64,000 bases of DNA from CATOSK01 sp963665735. Lineage in GTDB: Bacteria; Chloroflexota; Dehalococcoidia; Lucifugimonadales; UBA3495. The translations under genes were made by a program, and so were the position numbers. The notes beneath the pieces are model-generated. The model was not told where the DNA came from, made no database searches, and saw only the letters and a program-made list of their open reading frames with translations. The DNA is taken from assembly GCA_963665735.1 (NCBI GenBank), contig OY762444.1, positions 3,472,001-3,536,000 on the forward strand. Reading direction: 5' to 3'. Below are positions 45,157-54,024 of the stretch, piece by piece (positions within the stretch are counted from its first letter, which is position 1; each line of letters begins with the position of its first letter).

Positions 45157-46761
45157 ATGCCGATGATGACCGGCGGGCAAGCTCTGGCCCGCTCCCTGCA
45201 CCGGGAGGGCGTGCGGGTGATTTTTGGTCTCCCCGGAGTCCAGATTTACCACGCCGTTGACGCCCTTTACGACCAGCCCGACATCCGCTTTATCACCGTC
45301 CGCCATGAGCAGGCGACTACCTACATGGCCGACGGGTTTACCAGGGCCGGCGGCGGAATCGGGGCGGCCATGATGGTTCCCGGCCCGGGGCTGTTGAACG
45401 CCTCCGCCGGCATATCCACCGCCTACTCGGCGTCTTCCCCCATTCTGGTGGTGTCGGGGCAGATTGAGCGGGACCTTATCGGCGCCGACCGGGGGATGCT
45501 CCACGAAGTCAACGACCAGTTGGACTTTCTCGGCCCCATCACCAAGCACGCCCGGCGGGTGCTGGACCCGGCGGAAATCCCGGAGGCGGTGCACGAAAGT
45601 TTCTATTACTTGAAAACGGGTCGCCCGCGCCCGGTGGAAATCGAAATCCCGCCGGAAACCTTGGCCCAGGAAGCGGACATAGACTTGCTGGAACCGGCCG
45701 ACCTGCGCCGGCCGGCCGCATCGCCAGACTCGGTTGACCAGGGCGCGCGCCTGCTGTCCCAGGCCAAGCGGCCCCTGATTTGGGCCGGCGGCGGAGTTAT
45801 CGCATCCGGCGCGTCCCAGGCGTTGCAGAAGGTGGCCGAGCATCTGCAAGCCCCGGTCATCACCACCGCCGAAGGCAAGGGGGCCATTTCCGACCGCCAC
45901 CCCCTGGCCCTGGGCGCGCTCCGGCTGCGCAACGACCCCATCGCCAAGGAACCGCCCGACTTTGACGTGATTCTGGCGGTGGGAACCCGACTGGCCTTTC
46001 CCGCCTGGCTCAACGGTCAAAAGGTGGTGCATATTGACATTGACGAGGAGGAAGTGGGCCGGAATTACGCCGACACCCACAAAATCGTCGGAGACGCCCG
46101 GCTTACGCTGGAGGATTTGCACCTGGTATTGACTGCCCTGGCTCCGCCCCGGCCCGACGCCGCCGATGAGACCGCCGCTTTGCGGAAACGGCGGGCGGAG
46201 ACTGCGCTGCGGGTGGAACCCCAGGAATCGTACCTGGCCGCCATTCGCGCCGCCATGCCCGAAGACGGCATCCTGATTTCGGGCATGACCCAGATGGGTT
46301 ACTACGCCCGCGGGTTCTACCCGGTTTATGAACCGCAGACCTTCATAACGTCGTCCTATTCCGGCAACCTGGGTTACGCCTTTCCGGTGGCCCTGGGCGC
46401 GAAGGTGGCCCAACCGGATAAGGCCGTGGTCGCCCTGTCGGGAGACGGCGGTTTCATGTTCAACTCCCAGGAACTTTCCACCGCCGTGCAGTACGGCATC
46501 AACGCCGTGGTGGTGGTCTTTAACGACAATGCCTATGGCAACGTGCTGCGGGACCAGGTGAATCGGTTTAATGGCCGGACGCTGGGGGTTGACCTGCACA
46601 ACCCGGACTTTATGAAGTTGTGCGAAGCCTACGGAGCGCGGGGTCTGCGGGCTGAGGGGCCGGAAGAGTTGGAAGTCGCGATTAAGGACGCCATTGCCGG
46701 CAATCGCCCCACCGTGGTTGAGGTTCCGGTGGGAATGATGCCCACGCCCTTTGAGGGTTAG
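45157..46761 (+). CDS. Thiamine-pyrophosphate enzyme, acetolactate synthase-like
   Basis: A 534-residue ThDP enzyme that would decarboxylate a 2-oxoacid. N-terminal domain: FGLPGVQIYHAVDALYD, then VRHEQATTYMADGFTRAGG with the catalytic Glu, and VPGPGLLNASAGISTAY. The central domain carries KRPLIWAGGGVIAS, and the C-terminal ThDP motif is LSGDGGFMFNSQELSTAVQYGINAVVVVFNDN. No small subunit or other branched-chain gene is adjacent, so it may be a related lyase such as an oxalyl- or benzoylformate-type enzyme, rather than IlvB itself. The ATG follows AAGGATGA. Confidence 0.85.
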   Translation: MPMMTGGQALARSLHREGVRVIFGLPGVQIYHAVDALYDQPDIRFITVRHEQATTYMADGFTRAGGGIGAAMMVPGPGLLNASAGISTAYSASSPILVVSGQIERDLIGADRGMLHEVNDQLDFLGPITKHARRVLDPAEIPEAVHESFYYLKTGRPRPVEIEIPPETLAQEADIDLLEPADLRRPAASPDSVDQGARLLSQAKRPLIWAGGGVIASGASQALQKVAEHLQAPVITTAEGKGAISDRHPLALGALRLRNDPIAKEPPDFDVILAVGTRLAFPAWLNGQKVVHIDIDEEEVGRNYADTHKIVGDARLTLEDLHLVLTALAPPRPDAADETAALRKRRAETALRVEPQESYLAAIRAAMPEDGILISGMTQMGYYARGFYPVYEPQTFITSSYSGNLGYAFPVALGAKVAQPDKAVVALSGDGGFMFNSQELSTAVQYGINAVVVVFNDNAYGNVLRDQVNRFNGRTLGVDLHNPDFMKLCEAYGARGLRAEGPEELEVAIKDAIAGNRPTVVEVPVGMMPTPFEG

Positions 46762-46905
46762 GGGGATGTTGAAAGACTTAGGCGCGGTTTGCCACTTCGT
46801 CGGGTTATCCCCTTAACTACCGGCGCAATCCGTGTTAAATTGGAAGGGTCAAAAACGCAAACGCTTTTTGCTGAAAATCATTTGGCATTTTGTAGGAGGA
46901 GGAAA

Positions 46906-47082
46906 ATGACTCAGCAAGCTCTCAAAGTCGGTGACAAGGTGAACATCAACGACCGGAGCAACCAGCACCCCGGCGGCAGCGGCACCATCACTTTCATCTC
47001 CGGAAACCAGTACTGGGTTAAGCTGGAAGGCTCCGATCAGGTCCTTCCCGCTCTGCATCGGTGGTTCCTGGACCCGGCCTAG
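46906..47082 (+). CDS. Small SH3-like (KOW-type) protein
   Basis: A 58-residue basic protein, TQQALKVGDKVNINDRSNQ then GGSGTITFISGNQYWVKLEG and LPALHRWFLDPA. The alternating strands with a central Gly pattern suggest a small beta-barrel of the SH3/KOW type. AGGAGGAGG is directly upstream of the ATG at 46906, and a terminator follows, so it is a short stand-alone transcription unit. Function unknown. Confidence 0.65.
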   Translation: MTQQALKVGDKVNINDRSNQHPGGSGTITFISGNQYWVKLEGSDQVLPALHRWFLDPA

Positions 47083-47140
47083 AACGGAACGCCCCGGTTT
47101 TCACCGCAACCGTTTCCAGTCCTGAAACCCAAGACACCCC

Positions 47141-47174
47141 AGAGGCGCCGAGTTTGATTCGGCGTCTCTTTTTG
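47141..47174 (+). terminator. Rho-independent terminator
   Basis: AGAGGCGCCGA (47141-47151) pairs with TCGGCGTCTCT with one wobble around GTTTGAT, followed by TTTTG. It ends the small SH3-like gene. Confidence 0.85.
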
Positions 47175-47241
47175 ATTCCTGGTTCCCGCATTTTCCCACC
47201 GTCCCAAAGCCAACCATCGCCGGCAGGGCCGATTTTCACGG

Positions 47242-47270
47242 TTTACACCCCCCGGCTTGGCCTACATAAT
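47242..47270 (+). promoter_or_regulatory. Candidate promoter of the trp cluster
   Basis: TTTACA (47242-47247) and CATAAT (47265-47270) are 17 bases apart, about 35 bases upstream of trpD. No leader peptide with tandem Trp codons and no T-box is visible. Confidence 0.5.
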
Positions 47271-47303
47271 AGGGCCGGAACCTGACCCCCGGAGAGCAAC
47301 TAT

Positions 47304-48317
47304 ATGATTAGGGAAGCCATCAGCAGCGTTTTCGCCGGAGAGTCTTTGAGCCTGGCCGACGCCTCCATCGTGATGGAAGAGATTATGGAGGGCGAGGCGA
47401 CGCCGGCCCAACTGGGTTCTTTTCTGACCGCGCTCAGCTTGAAGGGCGAGACGCCGGAGGAAATCGCCGGCATGGCTACGGTAATGCGGGATAAAGCCCT
47501 GCGCGTTTCCGTTCCCGGCCCGCTGCTGGACACCTGCGGCACCGGCGGCGACGGTCAAAACACCTTCAACATCTCCACCGCCGCGGCCTTTGTGGCCGCC
47601 GGCGCGGGTCTCAAGGTCGCCAAGCACGGCAACCGGGCGGCCTCCGGTTCCTGCGGCAGCGCCGACGTGCTGGAGGCCCTGGGGGTCAAGATTGACCTGG
47701 CCCCGGAGGGGGTGGAGCAGTGCATTAACCAGGTAGGGATAGGTTTCATGTTCGCGCCGGTATTTCATCCTGCCATGCGCCACGCCGCCCCGGTGCGCCG
47801 GGAAATCGGCATTCGCACCGTTTTCAACGTGCTTGGCCCCCTGACCAACCCGGCGGCAGCCCAATGCCAGTTGCTGGGCGTGGCCCGGCCCGAATTGGGA
47901 CGAAAAATGGCCGAAGTCCTGAACCTGATGGGCATCCACCACGCCATCATCGTTCACGGCGCCGACGGCCTGGATGAACTCACCCTGACCGGCGACAGCG
48001 CCGGTTGGGAAGTGGTGGACGGCGAAATTAAGGATTGGACGCTTTCGGTCGCCGACACCGGCCTGCCTCAAGCCACGTTGGAAGACATCCGGGGCAGTGA
48101 CCAGGAACAGAACGCGGATACCATGCGGCGCATTTTCCAGGGCGAGGCCGGCCCCATCCGCGACGTGACGCTGCTGAACGGCGGCGCGGCGTTGGTGGCC
48201 GGGGACCTGGCCGGCAACGTCCGCGATGGGATACAAATGGCCGCCCAAGTCATAGACAGCGGCCAGGCGTTGGAAAAGCTGGACGCCCTGGTAGAACTGA
48301 GCCGGCAACTGGCCTGA
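47304..48317 (+). CDS. trpD: Anthranilate phosphoribosyltransferase
   Basis: It transfers the phosphoribosyl group of PRPP to anthranilate in tryptophan synthesis. The 337-residue protein has the motifs LLDTCGTGGDGQNTFNIST, KHGNRAASGSCGSADVLEALG, MFAPVFHPAMRH and NVLGPLTNPA, all hallmarks of TrpD. It is the first gene of a plus-strand trp cluster that lacks trpE, trpG and trpA. GGAGAG precedes the ATG by 7 bases. Length is typical. Confidence 0.97.
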   Translation: MIREAISSVFAGESLSLADASIVMEEIMEGEATPAQLGSFLTALSLKGETPEEIAGMATVMRDKALRVSVPGPLLDTCGTGGDGQNTFNISTAAAFVAAGAGLKVAKHGNRAASGSCGSADVLEALGVKIDLAPEGVEQCINQVGIGFMFAPVFHPAMRHAAPVRREIGIRTVFNVLGPLTNPAAAQCQLLGVARPELGRKMAEVLNLMGIHHAIIVHGADGLDELTLTGDSAGWEVVDGEIKDWTLSVADTGLPQATLEDIRGSDQEQNADTMRRIFQGEAGPIRDVTLLNGGAALVAGDLAGNVRDGIQMAAQVIDSGQALEKLDALVELSRQLA

Positions 48318-48337
48318 CGAGTTAAGGGAGACGGGAA

Positions 48338-48616
48338 ATGACCACGCAACGATCGGAACTGGTGAAGGTGGACGGGAAAAAGGTCAATGCCTGGTTGGAC
48401 GAACATTGGAAGGGCGACCGGGCTTGCCCCGTTTGCGGCAACAACCGGTGGGCAGTTTCGGATACGGTTATGGAAATGCGAAATTTTCTCCGTAGTGGTC
48501 GCCTGACTCCCGGGGACGAAATGATTTGTCCGATGGTGGCGTTATTTTGCGAAACGTGCAGCCATACTATGCTGTTCAGCGCGATAAAGATGGGATTCGT
48601 AGAAGAGGAGCAATAA
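48338..48616 (+). CDS. Small zinc-ribbon protein, unknown function
   Basis: A 92-residue protein with two CxxC pairs, ACPVCGNNRWAVSD and FCETCSHTMLF, about 40 residues apart, the arrangement of a zinc ribbon. No catalytic motif is visible. GGGAGA precedes the ATG. It sits between trpD and trpC and ends four bases before the next start, so it is cotranscribed with the trp genes but need not act in tryptophan synthesis. Confidence 0.75.
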   Translation: MTTQRSELVKVDGKKVNAWLDEHWKGDRACPVCGNNRWAVSDTVMEMRNFLRSGRLTPGDEMICPMVALFCETCSHTMLFSAIKMGFVEEEQ

Positions 48617-48619
48617 GCA

Positions 48620-49027
48620 ATGGACAACCCTTCTACGCAACCTGGAGAAGCCCGGGTCACGGTTGAATATCTGGTCGCGCACTCCAGGGAACGTCCCGCG
48701 ATGCTGATGCCTTTGGATGATTGGGAAGCTCTGACCAACCGCATTGCATCTTGCAAGGTTTCCTTGCGGCCCTGGGCCATTGCCTACTCGGTGGCCTTTG
48801 CCGTGGGGGTTACGGCGGGATTGTCCATCATACCCATCGCTTACGCCCAATTGCCGGCGTGGGTATTGACCACGTACATTGTCATTTGCGCTTTGGGACT
48901 TGCCAGCGGAGCAATCTGCGTTATCTCGGAACGGGCTTTGGCCGGGAACCAGCAGGCGCAAATTGACGACCTGGTTGCCGATATGCGGCGCATTCGGGGC
49001 CGGTTCGACACAACGCCGGCGGAATAG
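48620..49027 (+). CDS. Small membrane protein, unknown function
   Basis: A 135-residue protein. Two hydrophobic helices, WAIAYSVAFAVGVTAGLSII and AWVLTTYIVICALGLASGAI, lie in the centre; both ends are hydrophilic, the C-terminal one probably helical (QQAQIDDLVADMRRIRGRF). No family is recognised. It follows the zinc-ribbon gene directly, and the two are probably translated together. Confidence 0.65.
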   Translation: MDNPSTQPGEARVTVEYLVAHSRERPAMLMPLDDWEALTNRIASCKVSLRPWAIAYSVAFAVGVTAGLSIIPIAYAQLPAWVLTTYIVICALGLASGAICVISERALAGNQQAQIDDLVADMRRIRGRFDTTPAE

Positions 49028-49082
49028 GAACTTCCATCCGGGTATTCAATCAAGATGATTGCCCTAGCGAGGAGGTCAGGGT

Positions 49083-49889
49083 TTGACCCAAATGCCCAAC
49101 ATTCTTGACGAAATAGTGTCCCAAAAACGGGGGGAGTTGGCTGCCCAAAAGCAAGCGTTTCCTCTGGAGGCTTTGGAGGCGGCAATGGCGGCCCGGCCCG
49201 AACCGCTGGACTTCGCCGGGGCGTTGTCCGCCGGCGGGGTGCGGCTGATTGCCGAAGTCAAAAAGGCGTCCCCTTCCCGCGGGTTGCTTTGCCCCGATTT
49301 CGATCCGGTACGCATCGCCGAGACCTACGCCGGCAACGGAGCGGCGGCGATTTCCGTCCTTACCGACCCGCGATTTCAGGGGGAACTGTCCCACCTGTCC
49401 CAAGTGAAGGAATCGCCTGTCTCCGGCAGTCTCCCCGTCTTGCGGAAGGACTTTATATTTGACCCCTACCAGGTTTATGAAGCGCGCGCCGCCGGAGCCG
49501 ACGCGTTGCTGCTGATAGTGGCGATTCTGTCGCCCAACCAACTCCGGGAATTGCTGGCCTTGACCCGACGGTTGGGGATGCAATGCGTGGTGGAAGTCCA
49601 CGACCGGGAGGAATTGGAAACCGCCGTCGCGGTCGGGGCCAAAGTCATCGGCATCAACAACCGGGACTTGCGGACTTTTCACACCGATTTGGCGATAACC
49701 GAGGGTCTGGCCCCGGCGGTTCCCCAGGGCAAGGTCATCGTTAGCGAAAGCGGCATCAGCGCGCCCGAACACCTGCGCCGTTTGGATGCCCTGGGAGTCA
49801 ACGCTGTGCTGGTGGGTGAGGCCCTGGTTACGGCGGAGTCAATCGGCGCCAAGGTGCGGGAATTGACCGGCCAGACGGTGACGGGCTGA
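49083..49889 (+). CDS. trpC: Indole-3-glycerol phosphate synthase
   Basis: It closes the indole ring from carboxyphenylamino-deoxyribulose phosphate. The 268-residue (beta/alpha)8-barrel has LIAEVKKASPSRGLL with the catalytic lysine, ISVLTDPRFQGEL, VLRKDFIFDPYQVYEARAAGADALLLI, CVVEVHDREELE, IGINNRDLRTF and VSESGISAPEHL. GGAGG lies 8 bases before the TTG at 49083; an ATG three codons later is also possible. It is followed after 6 bases by trpF. Confidence 0.97.
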   Translation: MTQMPNILDEIVSQKRGELAAQKQAFPLEALEAAMAARPEPLDFAGALSAGGVRLIAEVKKASPSRGLLCPDFDPVRIAETYAGNGAAAISVLTDPRFQGELSHLSQVKESPVSGSLPVLRKDFIFDPYQVYEARAAGADALLLIVAILSPNQLRELLALTRRLGMQCVVEVHDREELETAVAVGAKVIGINNRDLRTFHTDLAITEGLAPAVPQGKVIVSESGISAPEHLRRLDALGVNAVLVGEALVTAESIGAKVRELTGQTVTG

Positions 49890-49895
49890 TTACCC

Positions 49896-50579
49896 ATGCC
49901 CCAGGTCAAGATTTGCGGCATCGGAGAATTGAATCACGCTCTTGTCGCGGCCCAGGCGGGAGCGGACTACATCGGCCTGGTGTTTGTGCCGGAACGCCGC
50001 CGCCGGGTTGCCCCCGACACGGCCCGGGAAATCATCGCCGGAGTCAGGGAAGGTTGTCCCAAGCCGCCCAAAGCAGTCGGGCTGTTCGCCGGGCAGCCAT
50101 TGGAAGAAGTTTCCAGACTCTCAATTGACTGCGGTTTGGACTTGGCTCAGCTTTGCAGCGGTGAGTCCCTGGAATTTTGCGACCAACTGCGGGCGGAAAC
50201 CGGGGTTAAGGTTATCCGGGTCGTCCACGTCCCCGACGACGGAGGGGACGCTAGCGACGGAATCGCCGAAACCCTGAATCGGTTTCAGGCCAACGGTCAC
50301 TTGATTACCCTCGACCGCTTGGTGGCCGGCTTGCAGGGGGGCACCGGCCAGTCTTTCGACTGGAATATGGCGTCCCAACTGGCCCAGCAGGGTCACGATT
50401 TTTTCCTGGCCGGCGGGTTGACCCCGGACAACGTGGCCCGCGCCGTGGCAACGGTGCAGCCCTGGGGGGTGGATGTATCTACCGGCGTCGAAACCAACGG
50501 AGTCAAGGACAACGCCAAAATCCGGGCCTTTATATCCAATGCTAAGGGCGAGGCCAACGCCAAAAACGGGGCCGCCTGA
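49896..50579 (+). CDS. trpF: N-(5-phosphoribosyl)anthranilate isomerase
   Basis: It converts phosphoribosylanthranilate to its ribulose form in tryptophan synthesis. The 227-residue protein starts VKICGIGELNHALVAAQAGADYIGLVF with the catalytic Cys, then VGLFAGQPLEEV, LDRLVAGLQGGTGQSFDW and FLAGGLTPDNVARAV, and VDVSTGVETNGVKDNAKI. The usual QLHG is replaced by QLCSG, a minor change. It lies between trpC and trpB. Confidence 0.95.
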   Translation: MPQVKICGIGELNHALVAAQAGADYIGLVFVPERRRRVAPDTAREIIAGVREGCPKPPKAVGLFAGQPLEEVSRLSIDCGLDLAQLCSGESLEFCDQLRAETGVKVIRVVHVPDDGGDASDGIAETLNRFQANGHLITLDRLVAGLQGGTGQSFDWNMASQLAQQGHDFFLAGGLTPDNVARAVATVQPWGVDVSTGVETNGVKDNAKIRAFISNAKGEANAKNGAA

Positions 50580-50614
50580 CCCGCCCCATCGTCGTTTTAT
50601 TGGAGGACAAGACA

Positions 50615-51823
50615 ATGGCAACCGGAAAGACCATCACCCTGCCAAACGACCGGGGGCGGTTCGGCGACTATGGCGGGCAGTTCGTTCCAGAAACCCTGAT
50701 GGCGGCCCTGTCCGAACTGGAGGACGCCTACCATCAGGCCCGTGACAATCCCGGTTTCCTGGCCCGGCTGGAAGACCTGCTGCACAACTACGCCGGGCGT
50801 CCCACGCCGCTTTACTTCGCCGAAAACCTGACCCGTCACTGCGGCGGGGCCAGAATCTATCTGAAGCGCGAAGACCTGGCCCACACCGGCGCCCACAAGA
50901 TAAACAACGCCCTGGGCCAAGCGCTGCTGGCCAAACACATTGGCAAGGAGCGCATCATCGCCGAAACGGGAGCGGGACAGCACGGCGTCGCCACCGCCAC
51001 CGTCTGCGCCATGTTGGGATTGAAGTGCATCGTCTATATGGGGGCCGAGGACATCCAACGCCAGTCGCTGAACGTCTTTCGGATGCGGCTGCTGGAGGCC
51101 GAGGTTATTCCGGTGGAATCGGGAACCCGCACCCTCAAAGACGCCATCAACGAGGCTATCCGCGATTGGGTGACCAACGTCGAAACCACCCACTACCTCA
51201 TTGGCAGCGTGGTTGGCCCGCATCCCTACCCCATGCTGGTGCGCGACTTTCAATCGGTTATCGGGCGGGAGGCCCGGCGGCAAGTTTTGGAAACGGAAGA
51301 ACGTCTGCCCGATTACGTGGTGGCTTGCGTTGGCGGCGGCAGCAACGCCATCGGCACATTCTACGAATTTATCAACGATAAATCGGTGCGACTGGTTGGC
51401 GTAGAGGCCGGCGGCGACGGGGTAGAAACCGGACGCCATTCCGCATCGCTTTCGGCGGGACGGCCCGGAGTGCTGCACGGTTCCATGTCCTACCTGCTCC
51501 AGGACGACAACGGACAGGTGCTGGGCACCCACAGCATTTCCGCTGGCCTAGACTATCCGGGTGTGGGGCCGGAACACAGCTACCTGAAAGACAGCCGGCG
51601 GGCCGAGTACACCGCCGTTACCGACGCCCAAGCATTGGAGGGGTTTCACCTGCTATCGCGCACCGAGGGGATTATTCCGGCCCTGGAATCTGCCCACGCC
51701 GTCATTCACGCCTGCGAACTGGCCCGGAACCTGGACCCGGAGCAGGTTATCGTAGTGTGCCTGAGCGGCCGGGGGGATAAAGACGTGCCAACGGTAGCGC
51801 AAGCGGCGGGGATTGAGTTGTAG
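50615..51823 (+). CDS. trpB: Tryptophan synthase beta chain
   Basis: It joins indole and serine with PLP. The 402-residue protein shows the TrpB1 pattern: GRFGDYGGQFVPETLM, GRPTPLYFAENLT, LKREDLAHTGAHKINNALGQ with the PLP lysine, AETGAGQHGVATAT, CVGGGSNAIGTFYEF and GTHSISAGLDYPGVGPEHSYL. GGAGG lies directly before the ATG at 50615. The partner trpA, normally adjacent, is absent: the next gene is a minus-strand PIN toxin. Confidence 0.97.
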   Translation: MATGKTITLPNDRGRFGDYGGQFVPETLMAALSELEDAYHQARDNPGFLARLEDLLHNYAGRPTPLYFAENLTRHCGGARIYLKREDLAHTGAHKINNALGQALLAKHIGKERIIAETGAGQHGVATATVCAMLGLKCIVYMGAEDIQRQSLNVFRMRLLEAEVIPVESGTRTLKDAINEAIRDWVTNVETTHYLIGSVVGPHPYPMLVRDFQSVIGREARRQVLETEERLPDYVVACVGGGSNAIGTFYEFINDKSVRLVGVEAGGDGVETGRHSASLSAGRPGVLHGSMSYLLQDDNGQVLGTHSISAGLDYPGVGPEHSYLKDSRRAEYTAVTDAQALEGFHLLSRTEGIIPALESAHAVIHACELARNLDPEQVIVVCLSGRGDKDVPTVAQAAGIEL

Positions 51824-51835
51824 CGGTAGGGGACG

Positions 51836-52252
51836 CTAGGCGGGCGACGCTGGGATAACCCTCAGTCCTTGCTGGGCAAAGTCCGAGTCAAAGGTGAATA
51901 TGTCTGAACGGGTTTGTTCGGCCATGACAATCACCGACCAGTCCACCAGGTTTAACCGCCCGCCGGAGGCGTCCATGCGTTCCCAAATTGCGTCGTGGGC
52001 GGTTTGGTCAATCCATTGAATTTCCCACAGCCCCTCGATTGATTCCATGAAAGAGCGCAAGGCCGCGAATCCCAACCGCCGGTGAATCAAAGCGGCAGAT
52101 TCGGACAACACATAAGAGTTGGTAATAAGCTCCGCCCGCTGGCTAACCAGGATTTGAAGGGTGTTCATTGCGGATTGATGGAATCGGTCGGCGTCGGATG
52201 CTATGGCATAGAAAGCCGAAGTATCTATGACGACCCTAGCGGTGCCAGTCAT
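51836..52252 (-). CDS. PIN-domain protein (VapC-like toxin)
   Basis: A 138-residue PIN RNase candidate. Acidic sites are in VVIDTSAFYAIASDAD, SYVLSESAALIHRR, RLNLVDWSVIVMAEQ and FTFDSDFAQQGLRVIP, matching the four-acid PIN core. Its start at 52252 lies 17 bases inside the end of the upstream gene on the same strand, so the two are probably coupled. A function as toxin with that partner is inferred. Confidence 0.85.
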   Translation of the reverse strand: MTGTARVVIDTSAFYAIASDADRFHQSAMNTLQILVSQRAELITNSYVLSESAALIHRRLGFAALRSFMESIEGLWEIQWIDQTAHDAIWERMDASGGRLNLVDWSVIVMAEQTRSDIFTFDSDFAQQGLRVIPASPA

Positions 52253-52874
52253 AGTATATTTCCTCAAGATAGGCGTCGTGGTTTTCGGCAACGTCGGTCG
52301 CGCCGTCCTTGTCTGTGCCGATGCCAACGATGGACATTGCCCGGCAGTAAAACGCCCATTGCTCAGGGTCCATAGTGACCTTCAGTAGCTTGAAATCGCT
52401 GGTCAAGTGCATTTCCAGACCGCGGACTACCGGGACGGTGCGGCTGGCCTCGCCTTCCCGGATAACCTTCTTCGCCGGTTGTCCGGTCTTGCGGGGGCGG
52501 ATTCCGGTGGCTTTTTTTACCAGCCTCCGCAACTCTTCCCGCACCCGCGGCATTGGCTCAAACCTATCCCGGTTGTCATGGAGCAATATGGCGCCGTGCT
52601 CCAACCCCTTTACGACCTCTTCGGCAGTGAGAGACCGGAATCGTCGCAGAATGTCCTCCAAAGCCTCTTTGTGAAAATCCCGCTCCCGTTGGGTTAACCC
52701 GAAGGGTCTGGCGTCATCCCGCAAGTCTGGCGATGGGGATGCCAGGTTTTCCAGCAAATAGGCCACTTCCGGCAACGCCATTTTCACGCGGTCGGGGGCG
52801 TAGCTGTAGGCGGCCAGAACCCTTTCGGCCAAAGCCTCTTTGTCTTGGGGGGTCAGGTTGTCGAACACATCCAT
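52236..52874 (-). CDS. Uncharacterised protein coupled to the PIN toxin
   Basis: A 212-residue soluble protein beginning MDVFDNLTPQDKEALAERVL. It is largely helical, with LEDILRRFRSLTAEEVVKGLEHGAILLHD and a basic stretch LRRLVKKATGIRPRKTGQPAKKVIREG in the middle. The C terminus EQWAFYCRAMSIVGIG ends in an acidic segment overlapping the PIN gene by 17 bases. It does not match a known antitoxin fold by eye, being larger than VapB, Phd or MazE types. Position and overlap suggest it may nevertheless be the partner of the PIN protein. Confidence 0.6.
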   Translation of the reverse strand: MDVFDNLTPQDKEALAERVLAAYSYAPDRVKMALPEVAYLLENLASPSPDLRDDARPFGLTQRERDFHKEALEDILRRFRSLTAEEVVKGLEHGAILLHDNRDRFEPMPRVREELRRLVKKATGIRPRKTGQPAKKVIREGEASRTVPVVRGLEMHLTSDFKLLKVTMDPEQWAFYCRAMSIVGIGTDKDGATDVAENHDAYLEEIYYDWHR

Positions 52875-52921
52875 ACAAGTTCCTTTCGATCGTCCGCCAA
52901 GCGAATTATACACCCCCAACC

Positions 52922-52950
52922 TTGGCCCACTGGCGGGGCGTTGCTATAAT
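52922..52950 (+). promoter_or_regulatory. Candidate promoter of the SDR gene
   Basis: TTGGCC (52922-52927) and TATAAT (52945-52950) are 17 bases apart, about 70 bases upstream of the ATG. Confidence 0.45.
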
Positions 52951-53024
52951 GGCCGGGGGTTGAACCCGCGCAGTTTCTTATTCCGTTACAGTTTCTATAC
53001 CGTACCGTTCAAGGAGGGCTGAAC

Positions 53025-53822
53025 ATGGACCTGGGACTTACCGACAAGGTTGCCATTGTCACCGGCGGCAGTGAGGGAATCGGCAAATTCGCCGCCATGC
53101 GCATGGCCGAAGAAGGCGCCCGGGTGATTATCGTCGCCCGCCGTCCCGAGGTGCTGGAGCAGGCGGCGCAGGACATCCGCACCGCCACCGAGGGCGTGGT
53201 TATGCCCCTGTCAGCCGACGTATCCCTGCCCGACACCGCCGCTACCGTGGTAAACGCCGCCGTGGAAAACTACGGCCGGGTGGACATTCTGGTCAACAAC
53301 GCCGGCGTGTCTATGGCCAAGCCTTTTGAAGAGGTCAGCGACGACGATTGGGAGTCGGACTTTGAGTTGAAGGTCTGGGGCGCGGTGCGGCTGATGCGCG
53401 CGGCCATTCCCGAAATGCGGAAAGTCGGCGGCGGGCGCATCATCAACGTCACCAACCTGGGCGGGCGCACCCCCGGCCCGGCGTCCATGCCCACGTCCAT
53501 ATCCCGCGCCGCCGGCATCGCCATTACCAAGGGAATGTCCAAAGACCTGGCCAAGGACAACATCCTGGTCAACACCGTTTGCATCGGCACCATCAAGAGC
53601 GGCCAGCACGAGCGCCGCTACGAGCGGTTGAAAGAGTCCACCCCCGACCTGACGATGGATGAATTTTACCGCCAAACCGCCCAGGCCCGGGGAATCCCCC
53701 TGGGGCGGGTGGCCGAAACCCATGAGGCCGGCGACGTGATAACCTTCCTGGCATCCAACATGGCCAGCTACCTTACCGGCGTAGCCATCAACATAGACGG
53801 CGGCACTTCCGCCGTGGTGTAA
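53025..53822 (+). CDS. Short-chain dehydrogenase/reductase family protein with altered active site
   Basis: A 265-residue Rossmann-fold SDR. The cofactor motif is VTGGSEGIGKFAAMRMAEEG, followed by VDILVNNAGVSMAKPF. The catalytic Y-x-x-x-K is replaced by T-S-I-S-R in PTSISRAAGIAITKGMS; the serine region VTNLGGRTPGPAS is also weak. The C-terminal GVAINIDGGTSAVV is typical. Either this subgroup uses other residues or has lost oxidoreductase activity. AGGAGG precedes the ATG by 7 bases. Confidence 0.87.
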   Translation: MDLGLTDKVAIVTGGSEGIGKFAAMRMAEEGARVIIVARRPEVLEQAAQDIRTATEGVVMPLSADVSLPDTAATVVNAAVENYGRVDILVNNAGVSMAKPFEEVSDDDWESDFELKVWGAVRLMRAAIPEMRKVGGGRIINVTNLGGRTPGPASMPTSISRAAGIAITKGMSKDLAKDNILVNTVCIGTIKSGQHERRYERLKESTPDLTMDEFYRQTAQARGIPLGRVAETHEAGDVITFLASNMASYLTGVAINIDGGTSAVV

Positions 53823-53879
53823 CACCCTATTGGTCAGTCACCGTTGTATTGATGGCAAGACGCTATCTCACGACGGGGT

Positions 53880-53949
53880 TTTCACCCCCATCCTAACCTT
53901 CCCCCATCAAGGGGGAAGGGACTGGATTCCGGCTTTCGCCGGAATGACG
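53880..53949. repeat. Adjacent C-rich hairpin and ATTCCGG palindrome
   Basis: A CCTTCCCCC...GGGGGAAGG hairpin (53895-53920) runs straight into ATTCCGGCTTTCGCCGGAAT (53926-53945) in the short gap between the SDR and aminotransferase genes. Confidence 0.8.
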
Positions 53950-54024
53950 ATCCTTCCTCCGCCAGCCATTAGTTCAGATAAGTTGCGCTACTAGACAAGC
54001 ACCGCCAGTTGAAGGAGAACATTT

